DNA from: Catellatospora vulcania
GTDB lineage: Bacteria; Actinomycetota; Actinomycetes; Mycobacteriales; Micromonosporaceae
Length of the DNA stretch: 64,000 nt
NCBI RefSeq assembly: GCF_009720385.1
Contig: NZ_WARX01000034.1
Span: 86,888-150,887, forward strand
Reading direction: 5' to 3'
Shown here: piece after piece, positions 24,854 through 32,841 of the stretch
Numbering within the stretch: the stretch's first letter is position 1
How the letters are laid out: each line of letters opens with the position of its first letter
Program-made: the position numbers and the translations under genes
The notes under the pieces: model-generated
Databases searched by the model: none
What the model was told of the DNA's origin: nothing
The model's input: the letters and a program-made list of their open reading frames with translations, nothing else

Positions 24854-26809
24854 TCACGGCACCGCGATGGCGCAGCTGGTCACGGTGACCGTGCCGGAGC
24901 CGGTGGCCACGAACCCGAAGGTCGTGCTCGCCGTGGGCGCGAGCGAGCCGTTGTGCGGGGCGTTGGTGACCGTGTTGCCGGTCCGGTTGCCGTTCCACAG
25001 GTTGCTGATGGTCAGCGTCGCCGGGATGTTCAGCACGACCGACCAGGCCGCCGACGTCATGGTGCTGGTGTTGGTCACGGTGACCTCACCCTGCATGCCG
25101 CCCTGCCAGGAGCCGGTCACCCGCACGGTCGCGGTGCAGCCGCTGCCGCCCCCGCCGCCGCCGGACGTGGTGCCGGTGACCGCCGCCGACGCCGCCGAGA
25201 CGTTGCCCGCCGCGTCCCGTGCCCGCACCGTGTACTGGTACGCGGTCGACGCGGACAGCCCCGTGTCGGTGTAGGTCAGCCCGGAGACCGTCGCGACCTT
25301 GGTCCCGGCGCGGTAGACCTCGTACGCGGTGACGCCGGTGTTGTCGGTGGCCGCGCCCCAGGACAGCGACACCGAGCTGCTGGTGACGCCGGTGACGGAC
25401 GGGTTGCCGGGCGCGGACGGGGCGATGGTGTCGCCGCCGGTGCCCCCGCCGCCGTACACGTCGGCGAGGTTGTAGCCCGTGGTGCTGGTCGCGCCGCCGA
25501 GCCGCACCTGGTGGTCGAGGCTGACGAACTTGCCCTGGTGCTGCCACAGCGCCGGCTTGAGCAGGTTGTACTTGGCGGTGTCCCAGGTGGCCCAGTCGTC
25601 GAGCAGCAGGCCGCCGGTGTCGCCGGAGTTCGGGTTGAGCACCCAGAACGTCTGGTGCAGGCGGTACTGCACGATCAGGTCCCGCAGCGCGGTCATCCAC
25701 TTGTCCTGGCGGGCGTCCTGGCCGAGGCGGCCGCCCCACTCGCCGACGAGCAGCGGCGCGATGCCGTCCTCGTGGATGTAGAACCAGTTCGGCCGCCACA
25801 CGTCGTTGGTCAGCGAGGCCTTGTCGAACGTGCCCTGGAACCACGGCTGCTCGTAGACCAGCGGGCCGTAGTCGTGCGGGGAGTACATCAGCTGGTCCTG
25901 GTTGGCGCCCAGGTTGACCGGGTTGGTGCGCACACCGCGCAGGTTGCCGCCCCACCAGTTGTAGAAGTAGTTCGGCGTCAGGTCAGGGTCGGTGTTCGGG
26001 GAGTTCCAGGTCTCGCCGGGGCGCGGGTAGACCTCGATGCCCTCGCACAGGATCAGCACGTTCGGGTTGATGGCCAGGATGCGCTTGCCCGCGGTCTCGC
26101 AGGCGTACTTGAAGTTGTCCTGGTCGGTGCTGTTGTCCCACTTGGCCCGCGGGGGCTGGTTGGGCGTGCCGTGCGGCTCGTTCTTGATGTCCATCGCGAC
26201 GATGGTGTCGTTGTTCTTGTACCGGTTGGTCACCCACTCCCAGCCCTGGTAGAACTGCTCGGTCGTGATGGTGCCCTTCCACCAGACCGGGTGGATGTGA
26301 CCGGAGTTGTCGGCCTCGGCGCTGTGCACGTCGAGCATGACCTTGATGCCGTACTGCTCGCACAGCTGCAGCCAGTAGTCGAAGATCTGCAGGTTGTTCT
26401 TGCCGGCCAGCTCGGGGTTGGCGTACGTGTTCACGTTCGGCGCGGCGACCGTCTGCCCGGCCTTCCACTCCAGCAGCAGCTGGGTGGAGATCGGCACGCG
26501 GACCAGGTTGATGCCGCGGTCGGCCATGCCCTTGGTGATGGTGGTGATGTTGCCCGACCACAGGCCGTGGAAGACCCGCTCGGAGGCGTTGAAGCCGAAC
26601 CAGTTGACGCCGGTCAGCCACACCTCGTTACCGGCCTCGTCGACGACCTTGTTGCCCTGGACGTGCAGCCAGTCCTTCTCCGGCACCGCGGCCGCGGCGG
26701 TGGTCGGGGCGAGCACGGCCGCGCCGGCCGCCAGCGTGGTGGCCAGCGTGGCCAGCGCGAGGGGGATGCGCAGTCGCCTGCTGATCCCCGCCTTCCTGGT
26801 GAGTGCCAT
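24854..26809 (-). CDS. Secreted GH5 cellulase with FN3 and CBM2
   Basis: A 651-residue secreted enzyme: signal peptide (~1-41, ending AAAAVPEKDW), GH5 catalytic barrel (~42-455), FN3 (~461-545), a Gly-rich linker and CBM2 (~556-651, flanked by cysteines GCTATV and TSCAIAV). The acid/base glutamate lies in DIKNEPHG near residue 208 and the nucleophile in VGEWGG near 356. It cleaves internal beta-1,4-glucan bonds. GAAGG lies 7 bases before the ATG. Two CebR-type boxes upstream predict repression by a LacI-family regulator and release by cello-oligosaccharides. Confidence 0.96.
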   Translation of the reverse strand: MALTRKAGISRRLRIPLALATLATTLAAGAAVLAPTTAAAAVPEKDWLHVQGNKVVDEAGNEVWLTGVNWFGFNASERVFHGLWSGNITTITKGMADRGINLVRVPISTQLLLEWKAGQTVAAPNVNTYANPELAGKNNLQIFDYWLQLCEQYGIKVMLDVHSAEADNSGHIHPVWWKGTITTEQFYQGWEWVTNRYKNNDTIVAMDIKNEPHGTPNQPPRAKWDNSTDQDNFKYACETAGKRILAINPNVLILCEGIEVYPRPGETWNSPNTDPDLTPNYFYNWWGGNLRGVRTNPVNLGANQDQLMYSPHDYGPLVYEQPWFQGTFDKASLTNDVWRPNWFYIHEDGIAPLLVGEWGGRLGQDARQDKWMTALRDLIVQYRLHQTFWVLNPNSGDTGGLLLDDWATWDTAKYNLLKPALWQHQGKFVSLDHQVRLGGATSTTGYNLADVYGGGGTGGDTIAPSAPGNPSVTGVTSSSVSLSWGAATDNTGVTAYEVYRAGTKVATVSGLTYTDTGLSASTAYQYTVRARDAAGNVSAASAAVTGTTSGGGGGGSGCTATVRVTGSWQGGMQGEVTVTNTSTMTSAAWSVVLNIPATLTISNLWNGNRTGNTVTNAPHNGSLAPTASTTFGFVATGSGTVTVTSCAIAVP

Positions 26810-26862
26810 GGAGAACCTTCCGGAAGCGGTGGTGCGGGCGGCGATCGGTGCCGCCCACAGAT

Positions 26863-26876
26863 CGGGAGCGCTCCCA
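26863..26876. promoter_or_regulatory. CebR-type operator 1
   Basis: CGGGAGCGCTCCCA contains the core palindrome GGGAGCGCTCCC and differs at one outer base from the CebR consensus TGGGAGCGCTCCCA. It lies 54 bases upstream of the GH5 start. Confidence 0.88.
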
Positions 26877-27008
26877 TTCACGGGCCGGGTACGCCCGCTC
26901 CCCCGGCGGGCACCGAGGGTGGCGCGGACGGCCCGCCTAGGCGGGTCCGCCCGGCTCCCGACCGTGCCGACGACCGTCCGGAGTAGACCAGACATCGACG
27001 ACCGTGAA

Positions 27009-27022
27009 CGGGAGCGCTCCCA
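27009..27022. promoter_or_regulatory. CebR-type operator 2
   Basis: An identical second CGGGAGCGCTCCCA lies 146 bases from the first. Two boxes at this distance could support looping or control of both divergent promoters. Confidence 0.88.
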
Positions 27023-27109
27023 TTTGTGTTGGAGCGTAAGGCTCCCGTAACCCGGACGCAACAGTCTCCGTCAATCCCGCGCCTCGACCGGCACGGCCGA
27101 CCTTGCGAC

Positions 27110-27123
27110 TGGAAGCGCTCTCA
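27110..27123. promoter_or_regulatory. Third LacI-type palindrome before the phosphotransferase gene
   Basis: TGGAAGCGCTCTCA is a degenerate relative of the CebR box (13 of 14 bases match at the less strict LacI-family pattern TGGnAGCGCTnnCA). It ends 16 bases before the ATG at 27140. Confidence 0.5.
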
Positions 27124-27139
27124 CGACATCATCCGACCC

Positions 27140-28120
27140 ATGCGCAGTATCACCAAGCCCGTGCTGTCCGATGCCGACATCGCCCGCCTGATCAGGCAGT
27201 GTCTGGGCGAGCACGCGGTCGTCGCCGGGCACGAGGAGTTCACGGACGGCTACTTCAACGCCGCCCACGCGGTGCGCCTCGAAGACGGCCGCGAGGTGGT
27301 GCTGAAGGTCGCGCCCGACAAGGGCCTGACGATGCTGACCTACGAGGTCGACCTGATGCACACCGAGATCGAGTTCTTCGAGCGGGCCGCCGCCGCGGGC
27401 GTGCCGCTGCCGAAGATGTGGCACGCCGACGCCGAGGGCGGGGTCATGGTCATGGACCGGCTCCGCGGGGTCTCCTTCGAGCAGGCCAAGCAGACGATGG
27501 CCGCCGAGCAGGTGCTCGCGGTGCGTCATGAGCTGGGCCGCATCGCCGCGGCGGTCACCGCCGTCACCGGCGAGCGCTTCGGCTACCCGCGCCGCGACGG
27601 ACGCACCCGCTCGGCGTCCTGGCGGGAGTCGTTCCTGTGCTTCGTCGACGACATCCTGGCCGACGCGACGGCCACCGACCGGCCGCTGCCCCGGCCCGCC
27701 GACGAGATCCGCGAGCTGGTCGTATGCCACGCGCCGCTGCTCGACGCGGTGACCGTGCCCGCGCTGGTCCATTTCGACCTCTGGGACGGCAACGTGTTCG
27801 TGCTGCCCGACGGCGACGGCTGGCGAGTCGAAGCCGTCATCGACGGCGAACGCGCGTTCTACGGCGACCCGGTCGCCGAGCTCGTCTCGCTGATCTCATG
27901 GGTGCCCGACGACCAGGTCGCGGCCACGGTCGACGGGTTCCTGGGCCGGGCGCTGACCACCGCCGAGCAGACCCGGCTCACCCTGTACCAGATCTACCTG
28001 TGGCTGATCCTGGTCGCGGAGACGGCCGTGCGCGGCTACCCCGAGAAGGAGAACGGGGAGCTGCTGGCCTTCGCCGGCGGACGGCTCGCCGCGGATCTGG
28101 ACACCCTCGCAGCGGCATGA
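27140..28120 (+). CDS. Aminoglycoside phosphotransferase (APH)-fold small-molecule kinase
   Basis: A 326-residue kinase-fold protein. The N lobe has FTDGYFNAAHAV and the catalytic lysine in VVLKVAPDK. The C lobe has the Brenner loop VHFDLWDGNVFV (HxDxxxxN) and the metal-binding IDGERAFYGDP. APH-family enzymes phosphorylate aminoglycosides, homoserine, fructosamine, choline and other small molecules. Its position behind CebR-type boxes suggests a sugar-related substrate rather than drug resistance, but that is inference. The ATG at 27140 gives the usual family length. Confidence 0.85.
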   Translation: MRSITKPVLSDADIARLIRQCLGEHAVVAGHEEFTDGYFNAAHAVRLEDGREVVLKVAPDKGLTMLTYEVDLMHTEIEFFERAAAAGVPLPKMWHADAEGGVMVMDRLRGVSFEQAKQTMAAEQVLAVRHELGRIAAAVTAVTGERFGYPRRDGRTRSASWRESFLCFVDDILADATATDRPLPRPADEIRELVVCHAPLLDAVTVPALVHFDLWDGNVFVLPDGDGWRVEAVIDGERAFYGDPVAELVSLISWVPDDQVAATVDGFLGRALTTAEQTRLTLYQIYLWLILVAETAVRGYPEKENGELLAFAGGRLAADLDTLAAA

Positions 28121-28199
28121 AAGTTACAGGCGTGACCGGTGATGCCATTGTGATCAACTCGCCATGGAAAGGCCCCGTAAAGGTGTTTTGATAGGTGAC

Positions 28200-29858
28200 A
28201 TGAGCACTCCCGCGATCCTGACCGTGGACGACGACCCGAACGTCTCCCGCGCGGTGGCACGTGACCTGCGCCGGCACTACGGCGAGAACTACCGGGTGGT
28301 GCGGGCCAGTTCGGGGGCCGAGGCCCTGGACGCGCTGCGTGAGCTGAAGTTGCGCGGCCAGCAGGTCGCCGTGCTGCTGGCCGACTACCGGATGCCGCAG
28401 ATGAACGGCATCCAGTTCCTGGAATCGGCGATGGACCTCTACCCGCGGGCCCGCCGGGTGCTGCTGACCGCGTACGCCGACACCGATGCGGCGATCAACG
28501 CGATCAACCTGGTCGACCTGGACCACTACCTGCTCAAGCCGTGGAACCCGCCAGAGGAGCACCTCTACCCCGTCGTGGACGACCTGCTGCAGTCATGGCT
28601 GGCGACCCCGGACGCGGCCACCGCCGAGCTGCGGGTGGTCGGCCACCGCTGGTCCGCGCACTCCTACAAGGTCCGCGACTTCCTCGCCCGCAACCTGGTC
28701 CCGTTCCGCTGGTACGTCGCCGACGACCCCGAAGGCGCACGCCTGCTGGCCGCAGCCGGGCTGACCGCCGACGACGTGCCGCTCGTGGTGACCGCCGAGG
28801 GCAAGACGCTCGTGCAGCCCAACGAGGCCGAACTCGCCGCCAACATCGGCCTGACCACCACCCCGGCCTCGGACTTCTACGACGTGATCGTGGTCGGGGC
28901 AGGCCCCGCCGGGCTCGGCTCGGCCGTGTACGCCGCCTCCGAGGGCCTGCGCACCGTGCTCGTCGAGCGCCGGGCCACCGGCGGGCAGGCCGGGCAGAGC
29001 AGCCGCATCGAGAACTACCTCGGCTTCCCCGACGGCGTGTCCGGCGCGCAGCTCACCGAGCGGGCCCGCCGCCAGGCGCTGAAGTTCGGCGCGGAGCTGC
29101 TGTCGGCCCGCGAGGTCACCGCGCTGGAGACCTGCGGCTCCGCCCGCGTCGTGCACTTCTCCGACGGCAGCCGCATCGCCGCGCACAGCGTGGTGCTGGC
29201 CACCGGCGTGTCGTACCGGATGCTCGACGTGCCCGGCTGCGCGGACCTCACCGGCCGCGGCGTGTTCTACGGCTCGGCGGCCACCGAGGCGCCCGGCTGC
29301 AAGGACGAAGAGGTGTACATCATCGGCGGGGCCAACTCGGCCGGCCAGGCCGCCGTCTACTTCTCCCGGTACGCCAGCCACGTGCACATGCTCATCCGCG
29401 GCGAGGACCTGCGCCGGTCCATGTCGCGCTACCTGATCGACCAGATCGAGGCGATCGAGAACATCACGGTGCACCCGTACACCCAGGTCCGCGAGGGCGG
29501 CGGCGACGACCACCTGGAACGCATCACCCTGGTCGACACCCGGACCGGGCAGGAGAGCACGGTCGACGCCTCCTGGCTGTTCATCTTCATCGGCGCGGAG
29601 CCGGGCACCGACTGGCTGGACGGCGTGGTGGCCCGCGACGAGCACGGGTTCGTGCTGACCGGGCCCGACCTGCTGTCCGGCGGCAAGCGCCCGGCCGGGT
29701 GGCAGCTGTCCCGCGACCCCTATCACCTGGAATCCAGCGTGCCCGGCGTGTTCGCCGCCGGCGACGTGCGGTCCGACTCGGTCAAGCGCGTCGCCTCCGC
29801 CGTCGGCGAGGGCGCCATGGCCATCTCACTCGTACACCGATACCTGGAGGGGCAGTGA
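28200..29858 (+). CDS. Response regulator fused to a thioredoxin-reductase-like flavoprotein without CxxC
   Basis: A 552-residue fusion. Residues 1-130 form a receiver (acidic D10-D12, phospho-acceptor D62 in LLADYRMPQMNG, K113). Residues ~143-218 form a thioredoxin/glutaredoxin-like module in which WSAHS (151-155) stands where WCPYC would be. Residues ~226-552 are a thioredoxin-reductase fold with FAD motif GAGPAGLG (233-240), NADPH motif GGANSAGQ (376-383) and C-terminal AAGDVRSDSVKR. YGSAAT (357-362) replaces the redox CATC. It probably binds FAD and NADPH but cannot reduce a disulfide in the classical way. It is translationally coupled to the histidine kinase that follows. Confidence 0.92.
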   Translation: MSTPAILTVDDDPNVSRAVARDLRRHYGENYRVVRASSGAEALDALRELKLRGQQVAVLLADYRMPQMNGIQFLESAMDLYPRARRVLLTAYADTDAAINAINLVDLDHYLLKPWNPPEEHLYPVVDDLLQSWLATPDAATAELRVVGHRWSAHSYKVRDFLARNLVPFRWYVADDPEGARLLAAAGLTADDVPLVVTAEGKTLVQPNEAELAANIGLTTTPASDFYDVIVVGAGPAGLGSAVYAASEGLRTVLVERRATGGQAGQSSRIENYLGFPDGVSGAQLTERARRQALKFGAELLSAREVTALETCGSARVVHFSDGSRIAAHSVVLATGVSYRMLDVPGCADLTGRGVFYGSAATEAPGCKDEEVYIIGGANSAGQAAVYFSRYASHVHMLIRGEDLRRSMSRYLIDQIEAIENITVHPYTQVREGGGDDHLERITLVDTRTGQESTVDASWLFIFIGAEPGTDWLDGVVARDEHGFVLTGPDLLSGGKRPAGWQLSRDPYHLESSVPGVFAAGDVRSDSVKRVASAVGEGAMAISLVHRYLEGQ

Positions 29859-31276
29859 CCACCGAACTCACCCCCGAGCTGCTGCGCGAGCTGTTCCTGT
29901 TCGAGTCGCTCGACGACGGCCAGCTCACCTGGCTGGCCGAACACGGCCGCGTCGAATGCATCCCCGCCGGTCCCGTCTTCGCCGAGGGCGACGAGGCCAC
30001 CTGCTTCTACGTGCTGCTGTCGGGCACCGTCGCGCTCAGCCGGCAGGTGCACGGCGACAGCATCGAGGTCAGCCGCACCGACCAGCGCGGCGTGTACGCC
30101 GGAGCCACCCAGGCCTACCTCGGCGACCGGGTGCCCCAGAAGTACGTGCACTCCATGCTGGCCGTCTCCGACACCGAGTTCTTCGTGCTGCCTGCCGCCG
30201 ACTTCGGCATCGTCATGCGCGACTGGTTCCCGATGGCGATGCACCTGCTCGAAGGCCTGTTCTTCGGCATGCGCAGCATGCAGACCCTGGTCGGCGAGCG
30301 CGAGCGCCTGCTGGCCCTGGGCTCGCTGTCGGCCGGGCTCACCCACGAGCTGAACAATCCCGCCGCGGCCGCCGTGCGCGCCACCGCCGTGCTGCGCCAG
30401 CGGGTCGCCGGGATGCGGCACAAGCTGTCGCTGATCGCCGACGGGCGGCTCGACGGCACCCGGCTGCGCCAGCTCGTCGACCTGCAGGAGGAGGCCGTCA
30501 AGCGGATCGACGGCGCGGCCCAGCTCACCCCGGTGCAGACCTCCGACGCCGAGGACGCGCTGGCCGACTGGCTGGAGGAGCGCGACATCACCGGCGCGTG
30601 GGACATCGCCCCGACGCTGGTCGCGGGCGGCGTCGACCAGGAGTGGCTGGAGCAGGTGTCCAGCACCGTCGGCGCGGAGAACTTCGAGTCCGCGGTGCGC
30701 TGGCTGACCTACACCCTGGAGACCGAGCTGCTGATGGGCGAGATCGAGGACTCGGTCTCCCGCATCTCCGGCCTGGTCGCCGCGGCCAAGCAGTACTCGC
30801 AGCTGGACCGCGCGCCGTACCAGGAGGTCGACGTCAACGACCTGGTCAAGGCGACCCTGGCGATGTTCGCCGGCAAGGTCACCAAGGACCTCACCGTGGT
30901 CAAGGAGCTGGACCGGACCCTGCCGAAGATCCCCGCGTACGCCGCGGAGCTGAACCAGGTCTGGACCAACCTCATCGACAACGCGCTCGGCGCGATGAAC
31001 GGCGCCGGCACGCTCACCATCCGCACCGGCCGGGAGAACGACTGCGTGTTCGTGGAGATCGGCGACACCGGCGGCGGCATCGACCCGGCGATCCGGCCGC
31101 GCATCTTCGAGCCGTTCTTCACCACCAAGCCGGTCGGCGAGGGCACCGGGCTGGGCCTGGACATCTCGTACCGCATCGTGGTCAACAAGCACCACGGCGA
31201 CATCAAGGTGAGCTCGGAGCCGGGCGACACCCGGTTCCGGGTGCTGCTGCCGATCCAGGAGACGCCCGTCGAGTGA
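29855..31276 (+). CDS. Cytoplasmic histidine kinase with N-terminal cyclic-nucleotide-binding domain
   Basis: The 473-residue protein starts with a cNMP-binding/CRP-like domain (~1-130, including AGPVFAEGDEATCFYVLLSG). A connector leads to the HisKA dimerisation helix with the phospho-histidine H164 in LSAGLTHELNNPA. The HATPase domain carries NLIDNALGAMNG, GDTGGGID and GEGTGLGLDIS. No transmembrane segment is present. The cNMP pocket lacks the classic arginine-containing phosphate cassette, so the ligand may not be cAMP. The GTG start overlaps the stop of the fused regulator (GTGA), so the two are very likely cognate partners. Confidence 0.92.
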   Translation: MTTELTPELLRELFLFESLDDGQLTWLAEHGRVECIPAGPVFAEGDEATCFYVLLSGTVALSRQVHGDSIEVSRTDQRGVYAGATQAYLGDRVPQKYVHSMLAVSDTEFFVLPAADFGIVMRDWFPMAMHLLEGLFFGMRSMQTLVGERERLLALGSLSAGLTHELNNPAAAAVRATAVLRQRVAGMRHKLSLIADGRLDGTRLRQLVDLQEEAVKRIDGAAQLTPVQTSDAEDALADWLEERDITGAWDIAPTLVAGGVDQEWLEQVSSTVGAENFESAVRWLTYTLETELLMGEIEDSVSRISGLVAAAKQYSQLDRAPYQEVDVNDLVKATLAMFAGKVTKDLTVVKELDRTLPKIPAYAAELNQVWTNLIDNALGAMNGAGTLTIRTGRENDCVFVEIGDTGGGIDPAIRPRIFEPFFTTKPVGEGTGLGLDISYRIVVNKHHGDIKVSSEPGDTRFRVLLPIQETPVE

Positions 31277-31280
31277 AGAC

Positions 31281-32162
31281 TCAGCGGTCCAGGTCCCGCA
31301 GGATGCCCTCCAGGATGGCCGGGGTGTCCTGGGGCGGCGCCGCGTCCACGCACAGCTGCTCCATGACGGTGACGTACTGCTCGACGTCCTCGCGTTTGTC
31401 GAGGTAGAGCGCGCTGGTCAGCTGCTGCAGGTAGACCACGTCGGGCAGGTCGTGGTCGGGGAAGCGCAGCAGCGAGAACGCCCCGCTGCTGAACGCGTGG
31501 CCGCCCTTGTCGAACGTCATCACCTGCAGCGTGACCTTCGGCTGCTTGGTCACCTTCAGCAGCGCCGCGATCTGGCTGCGCATCACCGCCCGCCCGCCGA
31601 CCGGCCGGCGCAGCGCCGCCTCGTCGACCACGGCCCACAGGTGCGGCGGGTTCTGCCGGTGCAGGATCTGCTGGCGGGTCATCCGCAGCTCGACGCGGCG
31701 GCTCACCTCGGGCTCCGGCTTGCCGCCGTGGCCCAGCATGATGACCGCCCGGGCGTAGTCGGCGGTCTGCAGCAGACCGGGCACGAACTGCACCTCGTAC
31801 GTCCGGATGATCTGCGCGGCCGACTCCAGGCCCAGATAGGACTGGAACCAGGCCGGGTAGACGTCGCCGTACTGGTGCCACCAGCCCGGCTCGTTGGCCT
31901 GCCGGGCCAGGGCGGCCATCGCCTCCCGCTCGGCCTCGTCGGTCACCCCGTAGTAGGTGAGCAGGTCGGCGACGTCACGCTCCTTGAAGCCGACCCGGCC
32001 CAGCTCCATCCGGCTGATCTTCGACTCCGAGGCGCGGATCTGCCAGCCCGCGTCCTCCCGGCTGATCCCGCGGGACTCCCGCAACCGCCGTAGCTGTGCT
32101 CCGAGGAGCATTCGCAACACGGTAGGACCGCCGCCCGACCCACTCTCCGGGTCTGCCGCCAT
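31281..32162 (-). CDS. XRE-family helix-turn-helix regulator with DUF5753 domain
   Basis: A 293-residue regulator. Residues ~12-70 hold the HTH_31/XRE DNA-binding domain (LRRLRESRGISREDAGWQI, ESKISRMELGRVG). The rest matches DUF5753 (EPGWWHQYGDVYPAWFQSYL, FVPGLLQTADYARAV), which occurs in Streptomyces regulators linked to development and antibiotic production. The DUF397 gene immediately upstream in the same direction is the usual partner. It converges with the kinase gene with only 4 bases between the stops. Its targets are unknown; autoregulation of the pair is likely. Confidence 0.93.
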   Translation of the reverse strand: MAADPESGSGGGPTVLRMLLGAQLRRLRESRGISREDAGWQIRASESKISRMELGRVGFKERDVADLLTYYGVTDEAEREAMAALARQANEPGWWHQYGDVYPAWFQSYLGLESAAQIIRTYEVQFVPGLLQTADYARAVIMLGHGGKPEPEVSRRVELRMTRQQILHRQNPPHLWAVVDEAALRRPVGGRAVMRSQIAALLKVTKQPKVTLQVMTFDKGGHAFSSGAFSLLRFPDHDLPDVVYLQQLTSALYLDKREDVEQYVTVMEQLCVDAAPPQDTPAILEGILRDLDR

Positions 32163-32244
32163 TCGTGCGCCCTCCGCCTGCCCGCCCGCGTGATCTCCTG
32201 CGCATACTGTCGCAAAGCACGGGCCGACTGTCGAGAATCAACGG

Positions 32245-32478
32245 TCAAGAAAGTAGATCGTCGAAGTCCCCGTCGTACACACCCAGCAGAAACGCGTTCA
32301 TCTCCGCCCGGGTGTAGATCAGCACGGGCCCCAGCGGGTCCCGCGAATGGCGTACGGCGAACCCCGACCCCCCGGGCAGCCTGCCGATCTCCACACAGTT
32401 CCCGTCAGCCCCACTGCGCACGCTCTTGCGCCACGCGACCGCGGCGAGCTCCTGTGCACCGCCGTGGATATGCGTCAT
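32245..32478 (-). CDS. DUF397 small protein, partner of the XRE/DUF5753 regulator
   Basis: A 77-residue protein with the DUF397 signature: WRKSVRSGADGNCVEIGRL near the middle, then VRHSRDPLGPVLIYTRAE and a C-terminal FLLGVYDGDFDDL. DUF397 proteins are small acidic partners of DUF5753 regulators and behave in some systems like antitoxin or anti-regulator components (from the literature on such pairs; not shown here). GGAGG is well placed before the ATG at 32478; an upstream ATG at 32508 would lack it. The regulator gene starts 82 bases downstream. Confidence 0.93.
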   Translation of the reverse strand: MTHIHGGAQELAAVAWRKSVRSGADGNCVEIGRLPGGSGFAVRHSRDPLGPVLIYTRAEMNAFLLGVYDGDFDDLLS

Positions 32479-32514
32479 CGCGATCCTCCGCCCCCAGAGA
32501 GAAAGCAAGGCCCC

Positions 32515-32539
32515 GTGCAGATGACACGATCATCTGCAC
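32515..32539. promoter_or_regulatory. 10-bp perfect inverted repeat upstream of the DUF397 gene
   Basis: GTGCAGATGA (32515-32524) and TCATCTGCAC (32530-32539) are separated by 5 bases. It lies 37 bases upstream of the DUF397 start and may be an operator for the XRE regulator or a leader hairpin. Confidence 0.5.
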
Positions 32540-32768
32540 GTGCATCAGCGCTTGCTTTTGCACAGGATAGCCGTGCATCATGGGGTCGGCTAAGCGAACA
32601 CAGTCAATGGAAGCGCCACTGTTGGCCACCCCTTCGGCGGCGCTACCCCCTCCACCTGGGCAGACGGCACGGACCCTCCCGGACCGGCAGGCTCAGCCTT
32701 TCTCGGGATGCGGCTACCTCCCGGGCGCGTCGCGTTACGCGGTGTGACCGAAGGCGGCCTGATCCACG

Positions 32769-32807
32769 GACGTGGGGAGTCGCCGGCAAACCGGCGCGAG
32801 CCACGTC
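32769..32807 (+). ncRNA. Two-stem structured leader RNA of unknown class
   Basis: GACGTGG (32769-32775) pairs with CCACGTC (32801-32807). Inside, CGCCGG (32781-32786) pairs with CCGGCG (32791-32796) around a CAAA tetraloop, leaving a purine-rich internal loop (GGAGT opposite CGAG). It ends 34 bases before the ATG of the small gene at 32842 and just ahead of its AGGAGG. It may be a riboswitch-like element or a translation-control hairpin; I could not match it to a class. Confidence 0.35.
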
Positions 32808-32841
32808 GGAATGTTCCGCCCCACAGGAGGACGACCGATCC

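Larger units (their letters stand above)
26810..27139. other. Regulatory intergenic region between GH5 and the phosphotransferase gene
   Basis: These 330 bases separate divergent genes. They hold three GAGCGCTC-type palindromes (26863, 27009, 27110) and an AT-richer stretch at 27023-27050 (CATTTGTGTTGGAGCG) that may contain promoter elements. I see no gene in it. Confidence 0.7.
32479..32841. other. Intergenic region with two structured elements
   Basis: These 363 bases lie between the divergent DUF397 gene and a small plus-strand gene. They contain an inverted repeat (32515-32539), an overlapping TGCACGTGCA palindrome (32535-32544), a possible minus-strand -10 (TATCCT, complement of 32565-32570) and a folded leader element (32769-32807). 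No convincing protein-coding frame is visible. Confidence 0.6.

Noticed and set aside
28121..28199. SigR-type (GGAAT-N18-GTT) oxidative-stress promoter before the fused flavoprotein
   Set aside because: GGAA and GTT are present but the gap is only 15 bases, so the spacing does not fit.
32769..32807. c-di-GMP, c-di-AMP or SAM riboswitch
   Set aside because: The GGCAAACC piece recalls a GEMM element, but the GACGCAAAGCC side and the conserved tetraloop receptor are missing; ydaO and SAM-IV landmarks are also absent.
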